The translations under genes and the position numbers were made by a program. Below are positions 54,323 to 62,560 of a stretch of DNA of 64,000 nucleotides, piece after piece (positions within the stretch are counted from its first letter, which is position 1; every line of letters begins with the position of its first letter). Source of the DNA: JAXHMB01 sp034521755 (GTDB taxonomy: Bacteria; Bacteroidota; Rhodothermia; Balneolales; Balneolaceae); assembly GCA_034521755.1 (NCBI GenBank), contig JAXHMB010000004.1, positions 248,001 through 312,000 of the forward strand. Direction: 5' to 3'. Below the pieces are notes generated by a model, which did not search any database, was not told the DNA's origin, and saw only the letters and a program-made list of their open reading frames with translations.

Positions 54323-55075
54323 ATGAGTGATCAGCAGACATCCAAAAAGCTTCACAGTAAAGGCCTTACTAAGAGATATAAAAAACGTGAGGTGGTCTCG
54401 GATGTCTCGATCAATGTAGAACAGGGTGAAATTGTAGGGCTTCTCGGTCCAAATGGAGCCGGAAAAACAACCACCTTTTATATGTTTGTAGGTCTCATCC
54501 AACCCAATTCAGGACAAATCTTTATGGATGATGAAAACATAACGGATATGCCCATGTATAAACGCGCACGAAAGGGCGTAGGCTATTTGGCTCAGGAAGC
54601 CAGTGTTTTTCGAAATTTGACGGTACGCGAAAACCTGGAAGCCACTCTGCAGTTTTTTGATCTCTCAGACAGAGAAATCGAGGAACGCGCCGATGAGCTT
54701 ATTGAAGAGTTTGGCTTGGAGCGTGTGGTAGATAGCAAAGGCTACAGCCTTTCAGGAGGTGAACGACGACGGACTGAAATTGCCCGCGCCCTAGTTACCG
54801 ACCCAAAATTTATTCTGTTGGATGAGCCTTTTGCCGGCGTTGATCCCATTGCTGTAGAAGATATTCAAGAAATTGTAGCACAGCTCAGAAATCGTAATAT
54901 TGGCATTTTCATCACCGACCATAATGTGCACGAAACGCTGGCCATCACCGACCGAGCCTACCTCATGTTTGAAGGGAATATTTTGATGGAAGGCTCTGCC
55001 GATAAGCTGGCTGAAAGTGAAGATGCAAGAAGATTATACCTTGGCAATCAGTTTAAATTAGACCGATATCAATAA
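54323..55075 (+). CDS. lptB: lipopolysaccharide export ABC ATPase LptB
   Basis: 250 residues. Walker A GPNGAGKTTTFYMFVG, signature SLSGGERRRTEIARAL, Walker B FILLDEPFAGVDPIAV and H-loop ITDHNV. The extended signature and VDPIAVEDIQ are typical of LptB, the cytoplasmic motor that drives lipid A transport through LptFGC. It has a short N-terminal extension. Its presence implies an LPS-type outer membrane. The partner genes are outside the window. Confidence 0.95.
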   Translation: MSDQQTSKKLHSKGLTKRYKKREVVSDVSINVEQGEIVGLLGPNGAGKTTTFYMFVGLIQPNSGQIFMDDENITDMPMYKRARKGVGYLAQEASVFRNLTVRENLEATLQFFDLSDREIEERADELIEEFGLERVVDSKGYSLSGGERRRTEIARALVTDPKFILLDEPFAGVDPIAVEDIQEIVAQLRNRNIGIFITDHNVHETLAITDRAYLMFEGNILMEGSADKLAESEDARRLYLGNQFKLDRYQ

Positions 55076-55084
55076 CACGTTGCT

Positions 55085-55414
55085 ATGAAAGAAATAACCG
55101 TACAGAAACTGAAACAAAAAATTGATAATGAAGAAGACCCATTTGTATTGGACGTACGCGAGCCTTTTGAGCAATATCAGTCTAAGTTGGATTACGAAAA
55201 TTCCATGCTTATTCCACTGGGAGAACTGGCTGACCGACTCAATGAGATTGAATCAAAAAAGAAAGAAGAAATAGTGTGTCTGTGTCGCAGCGGAGGGCGG
55301 AGTGCCAAAGCCTGTGAACTGCTTGAAGAGAAAGGATTTGAAAATGTTGCCAATCTCAAAGGTGGCATCAATAAGTGGGCCAAGGAAATTGACACCAGCC
55401 TGCCTGTTTATTAA
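55085..55414 (+). CDS. rhodanese domain protein, single domain
   Basis: 109 residues. DVREPFEQYQ, then the active site cysteine in VCLCRSGGRSAKA and ANLKGGINKWAKE. A sulfur-carrier or thiosulfate sulfurtransferase of the GlpE/PspE type, cytoplasmic. It is the last gene of the miaA group and converges on rho with only 5 bases between stops. Confidence 0.92.
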   Translation: MKEITVQKLKQKIDNEEDPFVLDVREPFEQYQSKLDYENSMLIPLGELADRLNEIESKKKEEIVCLCRSGGRSAKACELLEEKGFENVANLKGGINKWAKEIDTSLPVY

Positions 55415-55419
55415 AAAAG

Positions 55420-56619
55420 CTAGGCCATTGAAGCAATCTGGTTAAGCAGCTCTTCATTGCTTTCGGTGTTCTTAAGCACTTTAAGCAAGCTGTTCATCGA
55501 CTCTTTAGGCGACTTTTTAAGCAAATAACGCCGAACCATATTTCGCTCTTCCATCGATTCTTTGATGAACTTCTCTTCATTTCGCGTACCTGAAGACTGA
55601 ATATTAATTGCAGGAAAAATACGGTCGTTGGCCAGTTCTCTGTCCAGTACTAACTCCATATTTCCTGTTCCTTTAAACTCTTCAAAGATGAGGTCATCCA
55701 TACGTGAGTTGGTCTCAACCAAACAAGTAGCAATAATGGTTAGTGACCCGCCGCCTTCAATCTTACGAGCTGAACCAAAAATCTTCTTAGGAATTTCCAG
55801 TGCACGTATGTCAAGACCTCCGGAAAGGGTTCTTCCACTGTTTGCCTGAGCAGCGTTGTATGACCGCCCCAAGCGTGTTATAGAATCAATGAGCAATACG
55901 GCATCTTCGCCCATCTCGGCTTTACGCTTTACGTATCCCAAAGCCATTTCAGTGATACGCAGGTGATTACTAGTATCCTTATCATTAGAAGATGCAAAAA
56001 CTTCTGCCTGAGTAGTACGAAGAAAGTCAGTTACCTCTTCCGGACGTTCATCCACAAGCAGCACACTGGTATGAATATCCGGGTAGTTGTCACAAATAGA
56101 CTCGGCTATCTTTTTGAGCAGCACTGTTTTACCCGTTCGAGGCGGAGCTACAATCAATGCACGCTGTCCCTTTCCTATTGGTGCCACCAAGTCCATCACG
56201 CGCATTTCATAATTTTCAGGATCATGACCCAGTTTAATATGCTCATTCGGCATAATGGGGGTTTGAAGCTCAAAGCGTGTTGTCTTGCGCCACTCCATGG
56301 GGTCTTTGTCATTAATCTTCTCAATAGAATGGATATGGCGATGCCCTTGCTCATCTTCCTCATATTCGCCCTCGATAACCAAGCCAGGACGCAAGTCATG
56401 ATGTTTCACCTCGTGGGGCTTTAAAAAAGGATCTCGAGGCTCATAGCTAAACTCGTGATCAATCTTACGGGCAAAACCGTACATTTTTTCATTGATCTCC
56501 GTTACACCACGATAACGTCCCGCTACACGAACATTTTGATTTTCATTAAAACGTGGTATAAAAACGTTTTTATTACCCTTTTTTTTGTTACGGTTTTTCT
56601 TGTTTCTCGAACGTCCCAT
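55420..56619 (-). CDS. rho: transcription termination factor Rho
   Basis: 399 residues from the ATG at 56619; a longer frame is possible but unneeded. A basic N-terminus (RSRNKKNRNKKKGNK) replaces the classical Rho_N helical domain. The RNA-binding CSD region is followed by APPRTGKTVLLKKIA (Walker A), DERPEEVTDF and DSITRLGRSYN. The hexameric helicase ends transcription. A fairly short form without the N-terminal domain. No large insertion is present. Confidence 0.95.
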   Translation of the reverse strand: MGRSRNKKNRNKKKGNKNVFIPRFNENQNVRVAGRYRGVTEINEKMYGFARKIDHEFSYEPRDPFLKPHEVKHHDLRPGLVIEGEYEEDEQGHRHIHSIEKINDKDPMEWRKTTRFELQTPIMPNEHIKLGHDPENYEMRVMDLVAPIGKGQRALIVAPPRTGKTVLLKKIAESICDNYPDIHTSVLLVDERPEEVTDFLRTTQAEVFASSNDKDTSNHLRITEMALGYVKRKAEMGEDAVLLIDSITRLGRSYNAAQANSGRTLSGGLDIRALEIPKKIFGSARKIEGGGSLTIIATCLVETNSRMDDLIFEEFKGTGNMELVLDRELANDRIFPAINIQSSGTRNEEKFIKESMEERNMVRRYLLKKSPKESMNSLLKVLKNTESNEELLNQIASMA

Positions 56620-56801
56620 TACATCCAATTTTATAATTAAGTGCATCCTGGTTTACAGCATAGTAAAGGAAAGGCTGTTACATCAGGAGGTTTGTAAATC
56701 TAGTGTTAATGATACTCTTAGAGGAAATGAAGTGAGTAGCGCAGGAATTGCGCTACTCAATAACCAAAAGAAAGATAAGAATGTTTTTACAGATTCAAAA
56801 C

Positions 56802-58115
56802 TTATCGTACAGTTGTGGATTCTTTAATCCAGCTGTAGCAACTGTTGATTGACGAGTCAATTCTCAAGGATTCGCCCTCGGTCCAGGCAGAAGTAAAGTG
56901 AATATCTTCTGCGGTCGGTAAAACAGGCTTGTAAGCATTTATTTTACGGTCAGCATTTCCTGTTGATGAAGAATCAACATTTTTTGCCTTGTTATAATAA
57001 TCAACAGCTAACCAGTAGACAGCTCTATCTGAACGCTCTATCTTTCTACCTCTGGTACATGAATTCACAGCTTCAGCATAAATGTCTCCAATCATTATAT
57101 ACGGTGCACCCCAACCGGATCTAAGATCTGCAGCTTGCCGCGCATACCTTCTGGCCTGCTGGAGGTTTTCTCTGTTCAAGTAAGCTCCGGCAAGTTCCAA
57201 AGAAATTTCTGCCTTTATATTTGCATCGTCCGCCTTATCCAAGGCTTCTTTCAAATACTTAACAGCATCAGCATAGTTTGCATTTTTAACAGCAAATCTT
57301 GCAAGAGCACGGGTATTTTCGAGATTAGGATTAAGCTCATACAGCTTCATATTAACCTCTTGAGCCTTTTCAATCATTTCTTCTTCTTCATAAAGATTAC
57401 GCAGTTTATTGAGTGCTTCCGTATCTTCAGGGTTTTCTTCCAACTTGCCTTCATAAAAGGTAATCCGCTCTTCATTAGACTCAAACAGATCACTGCGCAT
57501 GTCATCAAAAAACTCACTGAGAGTGCCGTCATCATATTGTGCAGCTTCTTCAATGATCGCTAAAGCTTCGTCATTGCTGCCTTGAGAAGACATGTGTTGA
57601 AGTAATATTTTTAAATAGTATCCATTTGACTGATTAGTCAGTTTTTCTGGATTCTCTTCAAAAGCACGCTTATAGTCGGCCACAGCTTTTGACATCCCAT
57701 TATCAATATAATTGGCATTTTGTTGATAGAAACGCCCACGGTTAAAATGCCAGTCATAAAGATTTATTTCGTCTGATAGGTTATCAAAAGCTTTTTGATA
57801 AATAATTTGAGTTGTATCCAGATAAGCAGTCCGCAAAGATGGATCCTCTAAAGACTGGGCATATTTTGTATACACTTTTGTGAGGCGATCTAAATTTGTA
57901 GCCAAGTCAAATCTTGAGTACCCTTCAATTTCTTTAGGCATGCCCTTCCATATCCATCGGCCAAACTTGATAGCCTCTTCATAAGCATTACTTCTATAGT
58001 TTTCATAAAAAATAGAATATGCGTCTATTTCGGCCAGTCCTTGTGGAGGTGATTGAGCATATGTTGAAGAACTTCCAACAAGCAAAAAGCCTAATACAAT
58101 TAACAACTTTTTCAT
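56802..58115 (-). CDS. secreted TPR repeat protein
   Basis: 437 residues with a signal peptide (LLIVLGFLLVGSSSTYAQ). At least six tetratricopeptide-like helix pairs can be followed from about residue 120 to 360, for example ENPEDTEALNKLRNLYEE and NANYADAVKYLKEALDKA. No enzymatic motif. The family acts as a scaffold in the periplasm. It is the last gene of the probable operon from comA to here. Confidence 0.87.
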   Translation of the reverse strand: MKKLLIVLGFLLVGSSSTYAQSPPQGLAEIDAYSIFYENYRSNAYEEAIKFGRWIWKGMPKEIEGYSRFDLATNLDRLTKVYTKYAQSLEDPSLRTAYLDTTQIIYQKAFDNLSDEINLYDWHFNRGRFYQQNANYIDNGMSKAVADYKRAFEENPEKLTNQSNGYYLKILLQHMSSQGSNDEALAIIEEAAQYDDGTLSEFFDDMRSDLFESNEERITFYEGKLEENPEDTEALNKLRNLYEEEEMIEKAQEVNMKLYELNPNLENTRALARFAVKNANYADAVKYLKEALDKADDANIKAEISLELAGAYLNRENLQQARRYARQAADLRSGWGAPYIMIGDIYAEAVNSCTRGRKIERSDRAVYWLAVDYYNKAKNVDSSSTGNADRKINAYKPVLPTAEDIHFTSAWTEGESLRIDSSINSCYSWIKESTTVR

Positions 58116-58172
58116 CTTTTCTTTCTTTTTTTTGATTATTACTGTTTAAAACTATTCAACAGCGTAAATATT

Positions 58173-59474
58173 TTATCTTAGCTTGGGTCTATTAAAAAAT
58201 ATTTCAGCTAAATTCAGCGATAATGATAGGCCCCAAATGTTTTCTTTAACTAAATTATTGCTTTTTGTTCCCCTAAACCCAAAATCAAACCCAAGATCTA
58301 AGGAGGAATTAGAATTACGTCCTGGAGCTAATATTCCTAATCCCAGAGAAAACATTAATGTTTCTATGCGCTCTCCATTCAACATTATGTGTCCATTATC
58401 GTATGTAGCTCCAAATTTGTATTTAAACTGTGAAAAAAATGCATCCGATCCTGATAAGTAGGGATTATATCTAAATCCTATTCCAGTTTTATAACGATCT
58501 ACCAACTGCCTGGAATCATTATCAAAATCTGATCGATAATCCGACCATTGCTCATATTGCAATTCTGTAGAAACAGTAAACTGATTATTAACTTTGTAAG
58601 CTATTCCTGAACTTAATTCCATGGGCAATCGAATGCTCCCGTCACCAAGTCCCTGACCTTCTTTAATAGTGACTGTCTGAACACCTCCATCAACAATTTT
58701 TTCGGATACTTCAATCCTTTCAGAAGAAAGGTTCACCGGTAATGAAACTGTCGAACCTATAGATAGGCCATCTTCGTCATTAAAAACTTTCGGGAAATTA
58801 ACGTGCAAACCAATCCTATTGCCGAAACCTAGACCACTAGTTTCTCTTCTAAAGGCTACCGGCAAAAATGAAGATCCTTGAATATCAATTTCAACCTCAT
58901 TATCAATTGATGCAAAGAGCAGCGATGCGGCATAACCTATTGATATATTAGGAGTTATTTTCCATCCCATGCCAAACTCCAGCCTGTTAATACCACCTTC
59001 TCCCTTATTTTCTGATGTATATAACAGCGTATCTCCATCTGTTGAAATGGTAGAGGTACTTTCCACAAAATCTTTATAGGAAGTACTGGTTTCCGGTGTT
59101 AAAGAAACAGATACCCCCAACTTGTTTCTATATACAGGTAATTGTATTTGAAAGTGTTTAACATCAAATAAAACATTTGTAGCAGATGACTGGTTATCTT
59201 CGGCTTTGAAACTATGCAAACTTATTCCACCAGTTGCCATTCCAAATACAGTTGATCCCCAGTGGGCCGGGTTGGAAAAACTGGCAACATAAGGATCAGT
59301 ATATGAAACACCTAACATATTAGTTCCGATAACATTACCGGCATCTACAGGATAGCCTACTCCCACCCTGGAGTAGAAAGAGCCACTCCTTGCCAGGTCA
59401 TTAGCCGAAGTCTGAGCCATTACAAAGCTACTACAAAAGCAAATTAAGAACGCTATAAGTGTAAATCGTTTCAA
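58173..59474 (-). CDS. outer-membrane beta-barrel protein (PorV/FadL-like)
   Basis: 433 residues. A signal peptide (LIAFLICFCSSFVMAQ) is followed by a domain with GVSYTDPYVASFSNPAHWG and then alternating amphipathic strands to the C-terminus. The NPAxWG pattern and strand-rich rest fit the PorV/OmpP1/FadL-like barrels of Bacteroidota. No T9SS sorting domain is seen. It starts 3 bases after the lipoprotein gene. Role unknown, possibly transport or secretion partner of the lipoprotein. Confidence 0.8.
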   Translation of the reverse strand: MKRFTLIAFLICFCSSFVMAQTSANDLARSGSFYSRVGVGYPVDAGNVIGTNMLGVSYTDPYVASFSNPAHWGSTVFGMATGGISLHSFKAEDNQSSATNVLFDVKHFQIQLPVYRNKLGVSVSLTPETSTSYKDFVESTSTISTDGDTLLYTSENKGEGGINRLEFGMGWKITPNISIGYAASLLFASIDNEVEIDIQGSSFLPVAFRRETSGLGFGNRIGLHVNFPKVFNDEDGLSIGSTVSLPVNLSSERIEVSEKIVDGGVQTVTIKEGQGLGDGSIRLPMELSSGIAYKVNNQFTVSTELQYEQWSDYRSDFDNDSRQLVDRYKTGIGFRYNPYLSGSDAFFSQFKYKFGATYDNGHIMLNGERIETLMFSLGLGILAPGRNSNSSLDLGFDFGFRGTKSNNLVKENIWGLSLSLNLAEIFFNRPKLR

Positions 59475-59476
59475 TG

Positions 59477-60712
59477 CTATAAATCTTCTGATTTTATGTA
59501 GGTAATAATTAGTCTTGGACGTTTTATATCAGGAGCATCCTCATTGAAAATGAGTGATGATCTTATTACACCATCATTTGAATTTAAAGTTATATAGAAC
59601 CTTTTGTTGGCATCAACACCACTAACAATAGAACTGTTAACCAATGATGTAATGTCAAAATGAAATGCATTATCTTCTGTACTAAATTCGCCGGTACTCA
59701 AAGGTACACCAGGACCTATTGATTCTGAAAGTAACTGTGGGTTTAAAAAATAGAGCTCTCCAAAAGTTGACTCTGGACGAACTGTAGTACTAGACAATCG
59801 GATCCAACGATTGTTCCATAGTCTCAGTATCTACCGGAACAATAAGCTCAACATTTGAAATGTTAACAGTTGTACCGAATTCCTCCGCTGTCAAATCCAT
59901 TCTGAAACTCGTCATTTTTTCCAGTGTGCTAAACTCAAGATTAGTGTCAGCTGGCTTATTAGGCTGGTTAGTACGTTTAATACTCGTTGCCCAATCTCTA
60001 AGAGAAACAACTGTTGTATCGTCGGCCTCCTCTATAACAAACTCAGAGTTTGAGCTGCTAAATGGTATAATTTGTGCATTGTTTTGCGGAACTATTGCTA
60101 ACCCAAAAAGTTCGTTCAAGTATAATGAGTCACGCTCGGCACTGTCTGAATTATTATAGATAGTTTTCATACTTGCTTACCCAATTCTGCCCAAAGTGTA
60201 ACTTCTATAGAATCCTGATTTGAAATTGAAAATGAAGCAACAGTATTACTTATCATCCCTGAATTATCAGGCAAGGGGGGCAAATCATTATATTTCCATG
60301 CTTTACCTCTCCAAATTTCATCTAGTTCTATTATCTCAAAGTCGGCTTGAGAAGTACTGTCACCATATACCCGTTTTGAATTATATTGAAGTCTAAGCTT
60401 CATTACTGCATTAGGACCAATAACTTCATCAAAAGCAAGGAGAGAAGGCTTTAGAAGTGACGTTGCTTCAACTCTACCAAATAAAGGATCGTCAAAAATT
60501 CCAGAACTAAATACATCAAGCAATCCTGAGTAGGTATCTACCGAATCAACTGAAGTACTTGGAATATAAATGGTAGTGTCAGCAACATTTATGTTTGAAT
60601 CATCTATTTGCCTACCAACCGAGCCAGGATTTTCGCATCCAATACCTGATAAAAAAATAAAAATTGTTAAGAAAAGTCCGGATAGGACTTTAATATCACG
60701 AGTACCGTTCAT
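59477..60712 (-). CDS. DUF4270-like lipoprotein, interrupted by two frameshifts
   Basis: Three adjoining frames (60167-60712, 59790-60170, 59477-59797) make one protein of about 410 residues. The first has a lipoprotein signal (FLSGIGC) and the DUF4270-like start DTYSGLLDVFSSGIFDDPLFG. The second reads SDSAERDSLYLNELFGLAIVPQ. The third reads PRLIITYIKSEDL to the end. The first and third share a frame, so a one-base loss near 60170 is undone by a one-base gain near 59800. True overlapping genes are possible but less likely. The family is known next to the glycogen-synthase-like gene in Bacteroidota. Confidence 0.7.
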
Positions 60713-60754
60713 ATAAATCTGCAACGAAATACCACTTAATTTTAAAATTTATGA

Positions 60755-61567
60755 TTACTCTTCTTCCTCGTCAGTTCCAGCAATATCATCGTAATACTCA
60801 GCGAATTTATCTGAAACCATTTCTGGAGAACCTTGAATTTTGGTTGGCTTGATATCAAAATTTTTGAATTCATCATCAAGCTGATCAGTTAACTGATTGC
60901 CGGTTACAACATGATCACTTAACCGCAGCCCAATGCTTCTGAGATCAATTTTACCATCGGTTACAAACTCTGATCTATCAAAAGAATCCGGCAAGTCCAG
61001 AAGATCCAGAATCTTCTCATCATATACACCATTATTTTCTGGATGGTGGACGTTGTAGACTATTTTAGAATTTTTAAATAGCTCAACATCTTTATATGAC
61101 TGCTTAACCAATAATGGAATTAATCCGGCTGGCCAGTCATGACAATGAATGATATCCGGTTCCCAACCAAGCTTCATAACTGTTTCAAGTACTCCTTTAT
61201 TGTAAAAGACTAAACGCTCGTCATTGTCATCATAGTGTTCACCTGAATCAGGGTCCATAAATAATGCTTTACGCTTGAAATAAGTGTCATTATCGAGGAA
61301 GTACACTTGCAGCTTGGCATTGGGAATGCTAGCTACTTTAATGCCCATACTTTCTGTCTTGTCACCAACTTTTACATCAATGCCTGAAAGTCGGATCACC
61401 TCGTGCAAACGATTTCTTCGATCATTAATCGTCCCATACTTCGGCAAGAGAATTCGTATTTCATATCCTTTGTCTTGCAATGAAGCAGGCAAAAATCGTA
61501 AAAGATCAGCCGTGTTTGTCATTCTTGCGAATGGGGAAATTTCAGCAGCAGCGTATAATACTTTCAT
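60755..61567 (-). CDS. glycogen/starch synthase-like protein, N-terminal GT5 domain only
   Basis: 270 residues, against about 480 for full GlgA. It has the GT5 start MKVLYAAAEISPFARM, then IIHCHDWPAGLIPLLVK and VYNVHHPENNG. The ADP-glucose loop KxGGL is replaced by ARMTNTAD, and the C-terminal nucleotide-binding half is missing. Such short forms are common in Bacteroidota, beside a DUF4270 gene, as here. Glycogen synthase activity is unlikely without the second half. A partner or regulatory role is inferred. Confidence 0.85.
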   Translation of the reverse strand: MKVLYAAAEISPFARMTNTADLLRFLPASLQDKGYEIRILLPKYGTINDRRNRLHEVIRLSGIDVKVGDKTESMGIKVASIPNAKLQVYFLDNDTYFKRKALFMDPDSGEHYDDNDERLVFYNKGVLETVMKLGWEPDIIHCHDWPAGLIPLLVKQSYKDVELFKNSKIVYNVHHPENNGVYDEKILDLLDLPDSFDRSEFVTDGKIDLRSIGLRLSDHVVTGNQLTDQLDDEFKNFDIKPTKIQGSPEMVSDKFAEYYDDIAGTDEEEE

Positions 61568-61606
61568 AAATTACTTTGTGTTAAAACGTTAATTGAAAAG
61601 TCTAAT

Positions 61607-62431
61607 TTAATCGGAGGTCTTAGATTGGCTGGTTTCCTGTCCATTGTAAAGCTGACCCATTTCCTCATCATCCAATGAATAGAAATCAAACAGTGTGTCG
61701 CTTCGCAAACCCAGACGCAATGTTTCAACTGGTATTACCTCAGAAGGTTGCACATTGCCCAAGTTAACATTACTTCCAAACTTTTTAATGAACCAAACTT
61801 GTTGTTCTTTTTTCGGCGCTTCAAAAATAAGCTTCTCAACCGAAATTTGATCTGCAATCTCATCAATGAGACCGGAACGAACTTCGCCATTAGGACGAAA
61901 TACACCAACTGTTCCACTTTCTCTGGCTTCACAAATTATTTTCCAAGCACCCGCATCCAGCTCGCGCTCTATCATTTTTACCCACTTATAAGGTGGAATA
62001 ATATCATTAGGATTTTTGCTGCCAATCTCGGATAAAATAGTAAAGTGCTTGCTCATCTTTTTAATGATTTCAACTTTACGTTTATCCGAAAGCCAGATGG
62101 TACCGTTAGATACTTCAGCATACTCAATACCAAACCGATCTAATAACTGCATGTATCCATCCAGCTGATCTCTGAGCACATAGGCCTCGAATAGTGTACC
62201 ACCAAAATAAACAGGAATATCAGCATTTGAATAAACAGCTAACTTGTCCTCCAGATTTTGTGTCACATAGCTGGTTCCCCATCCAAGTTTTACGATATCC
62301 ATATAACCGGAAGCAGCCTCACAAAAATCTTCAGCCTGGCTCACACTAAGCCCCTTGTCAAGAACAAGTGTAATACCTTTATCTCGGGGTTTTTCAGTTC
62401 GGTTGGGAAGATGATTCAGTTTAAACGGCAT
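61607..62431 (-). CDS. comA: phosphosulfolactate synthase (ComA family)
   Basis: 274 residues. The family pattern is complete: KPRDKGITLVLDKGLSV, DIVKLGWGTSYV, FGGTLFEAYV, AEVSNGTIWL and a FRPNGEVRS-like block. ComA adds sulfite to phosphoenolpyruvate to give phosphosulfolactate, the first step of coenzyme M synthesis in archaea. This bacterium is not a methanogen; a sulfonate product such as sulfolactate or a sulfonolipid precursor is more plausible, but inferred. It is 39 bases upstream of the GT5-like gene. Confidence 0.9.
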   Translation of the reverse strand: MPFKLNHLPNRTEKPRDKGITLVLDKGLSVSQAEDFCEAASGYMDIVKLGWGTSYVTQNLEDKLAVYSNADIPVYFGGTLFEAYVLRDQLDGYMQLLDRFGIEYAEVSNGTIWLSDKRKVEIIKKMSKHFTILSEIGSKNPNDIIPPYKWVKMIERELDAGAWKIICEARESGTVGVFRPNGEVRSGLIDEIADQISVEKLIFEAPKKEQQVWFIKKFGSNVNLGNVQPSEVIPVETLRLGLRSDTLFDFYSLDDEEMGQLYNGQETSQSKTSD

Positions 62432-62560
62432 AAATGAACTAATTTCACAAATTAAACGGTCAAAGATACTAAAACAAAGCTTTTAATTAAAGTTGAATGG
62501 AATTTTATATTGCTTAAATGGACATATTTTTCTCTGAACACTTTAATTAATAAGGTGATA

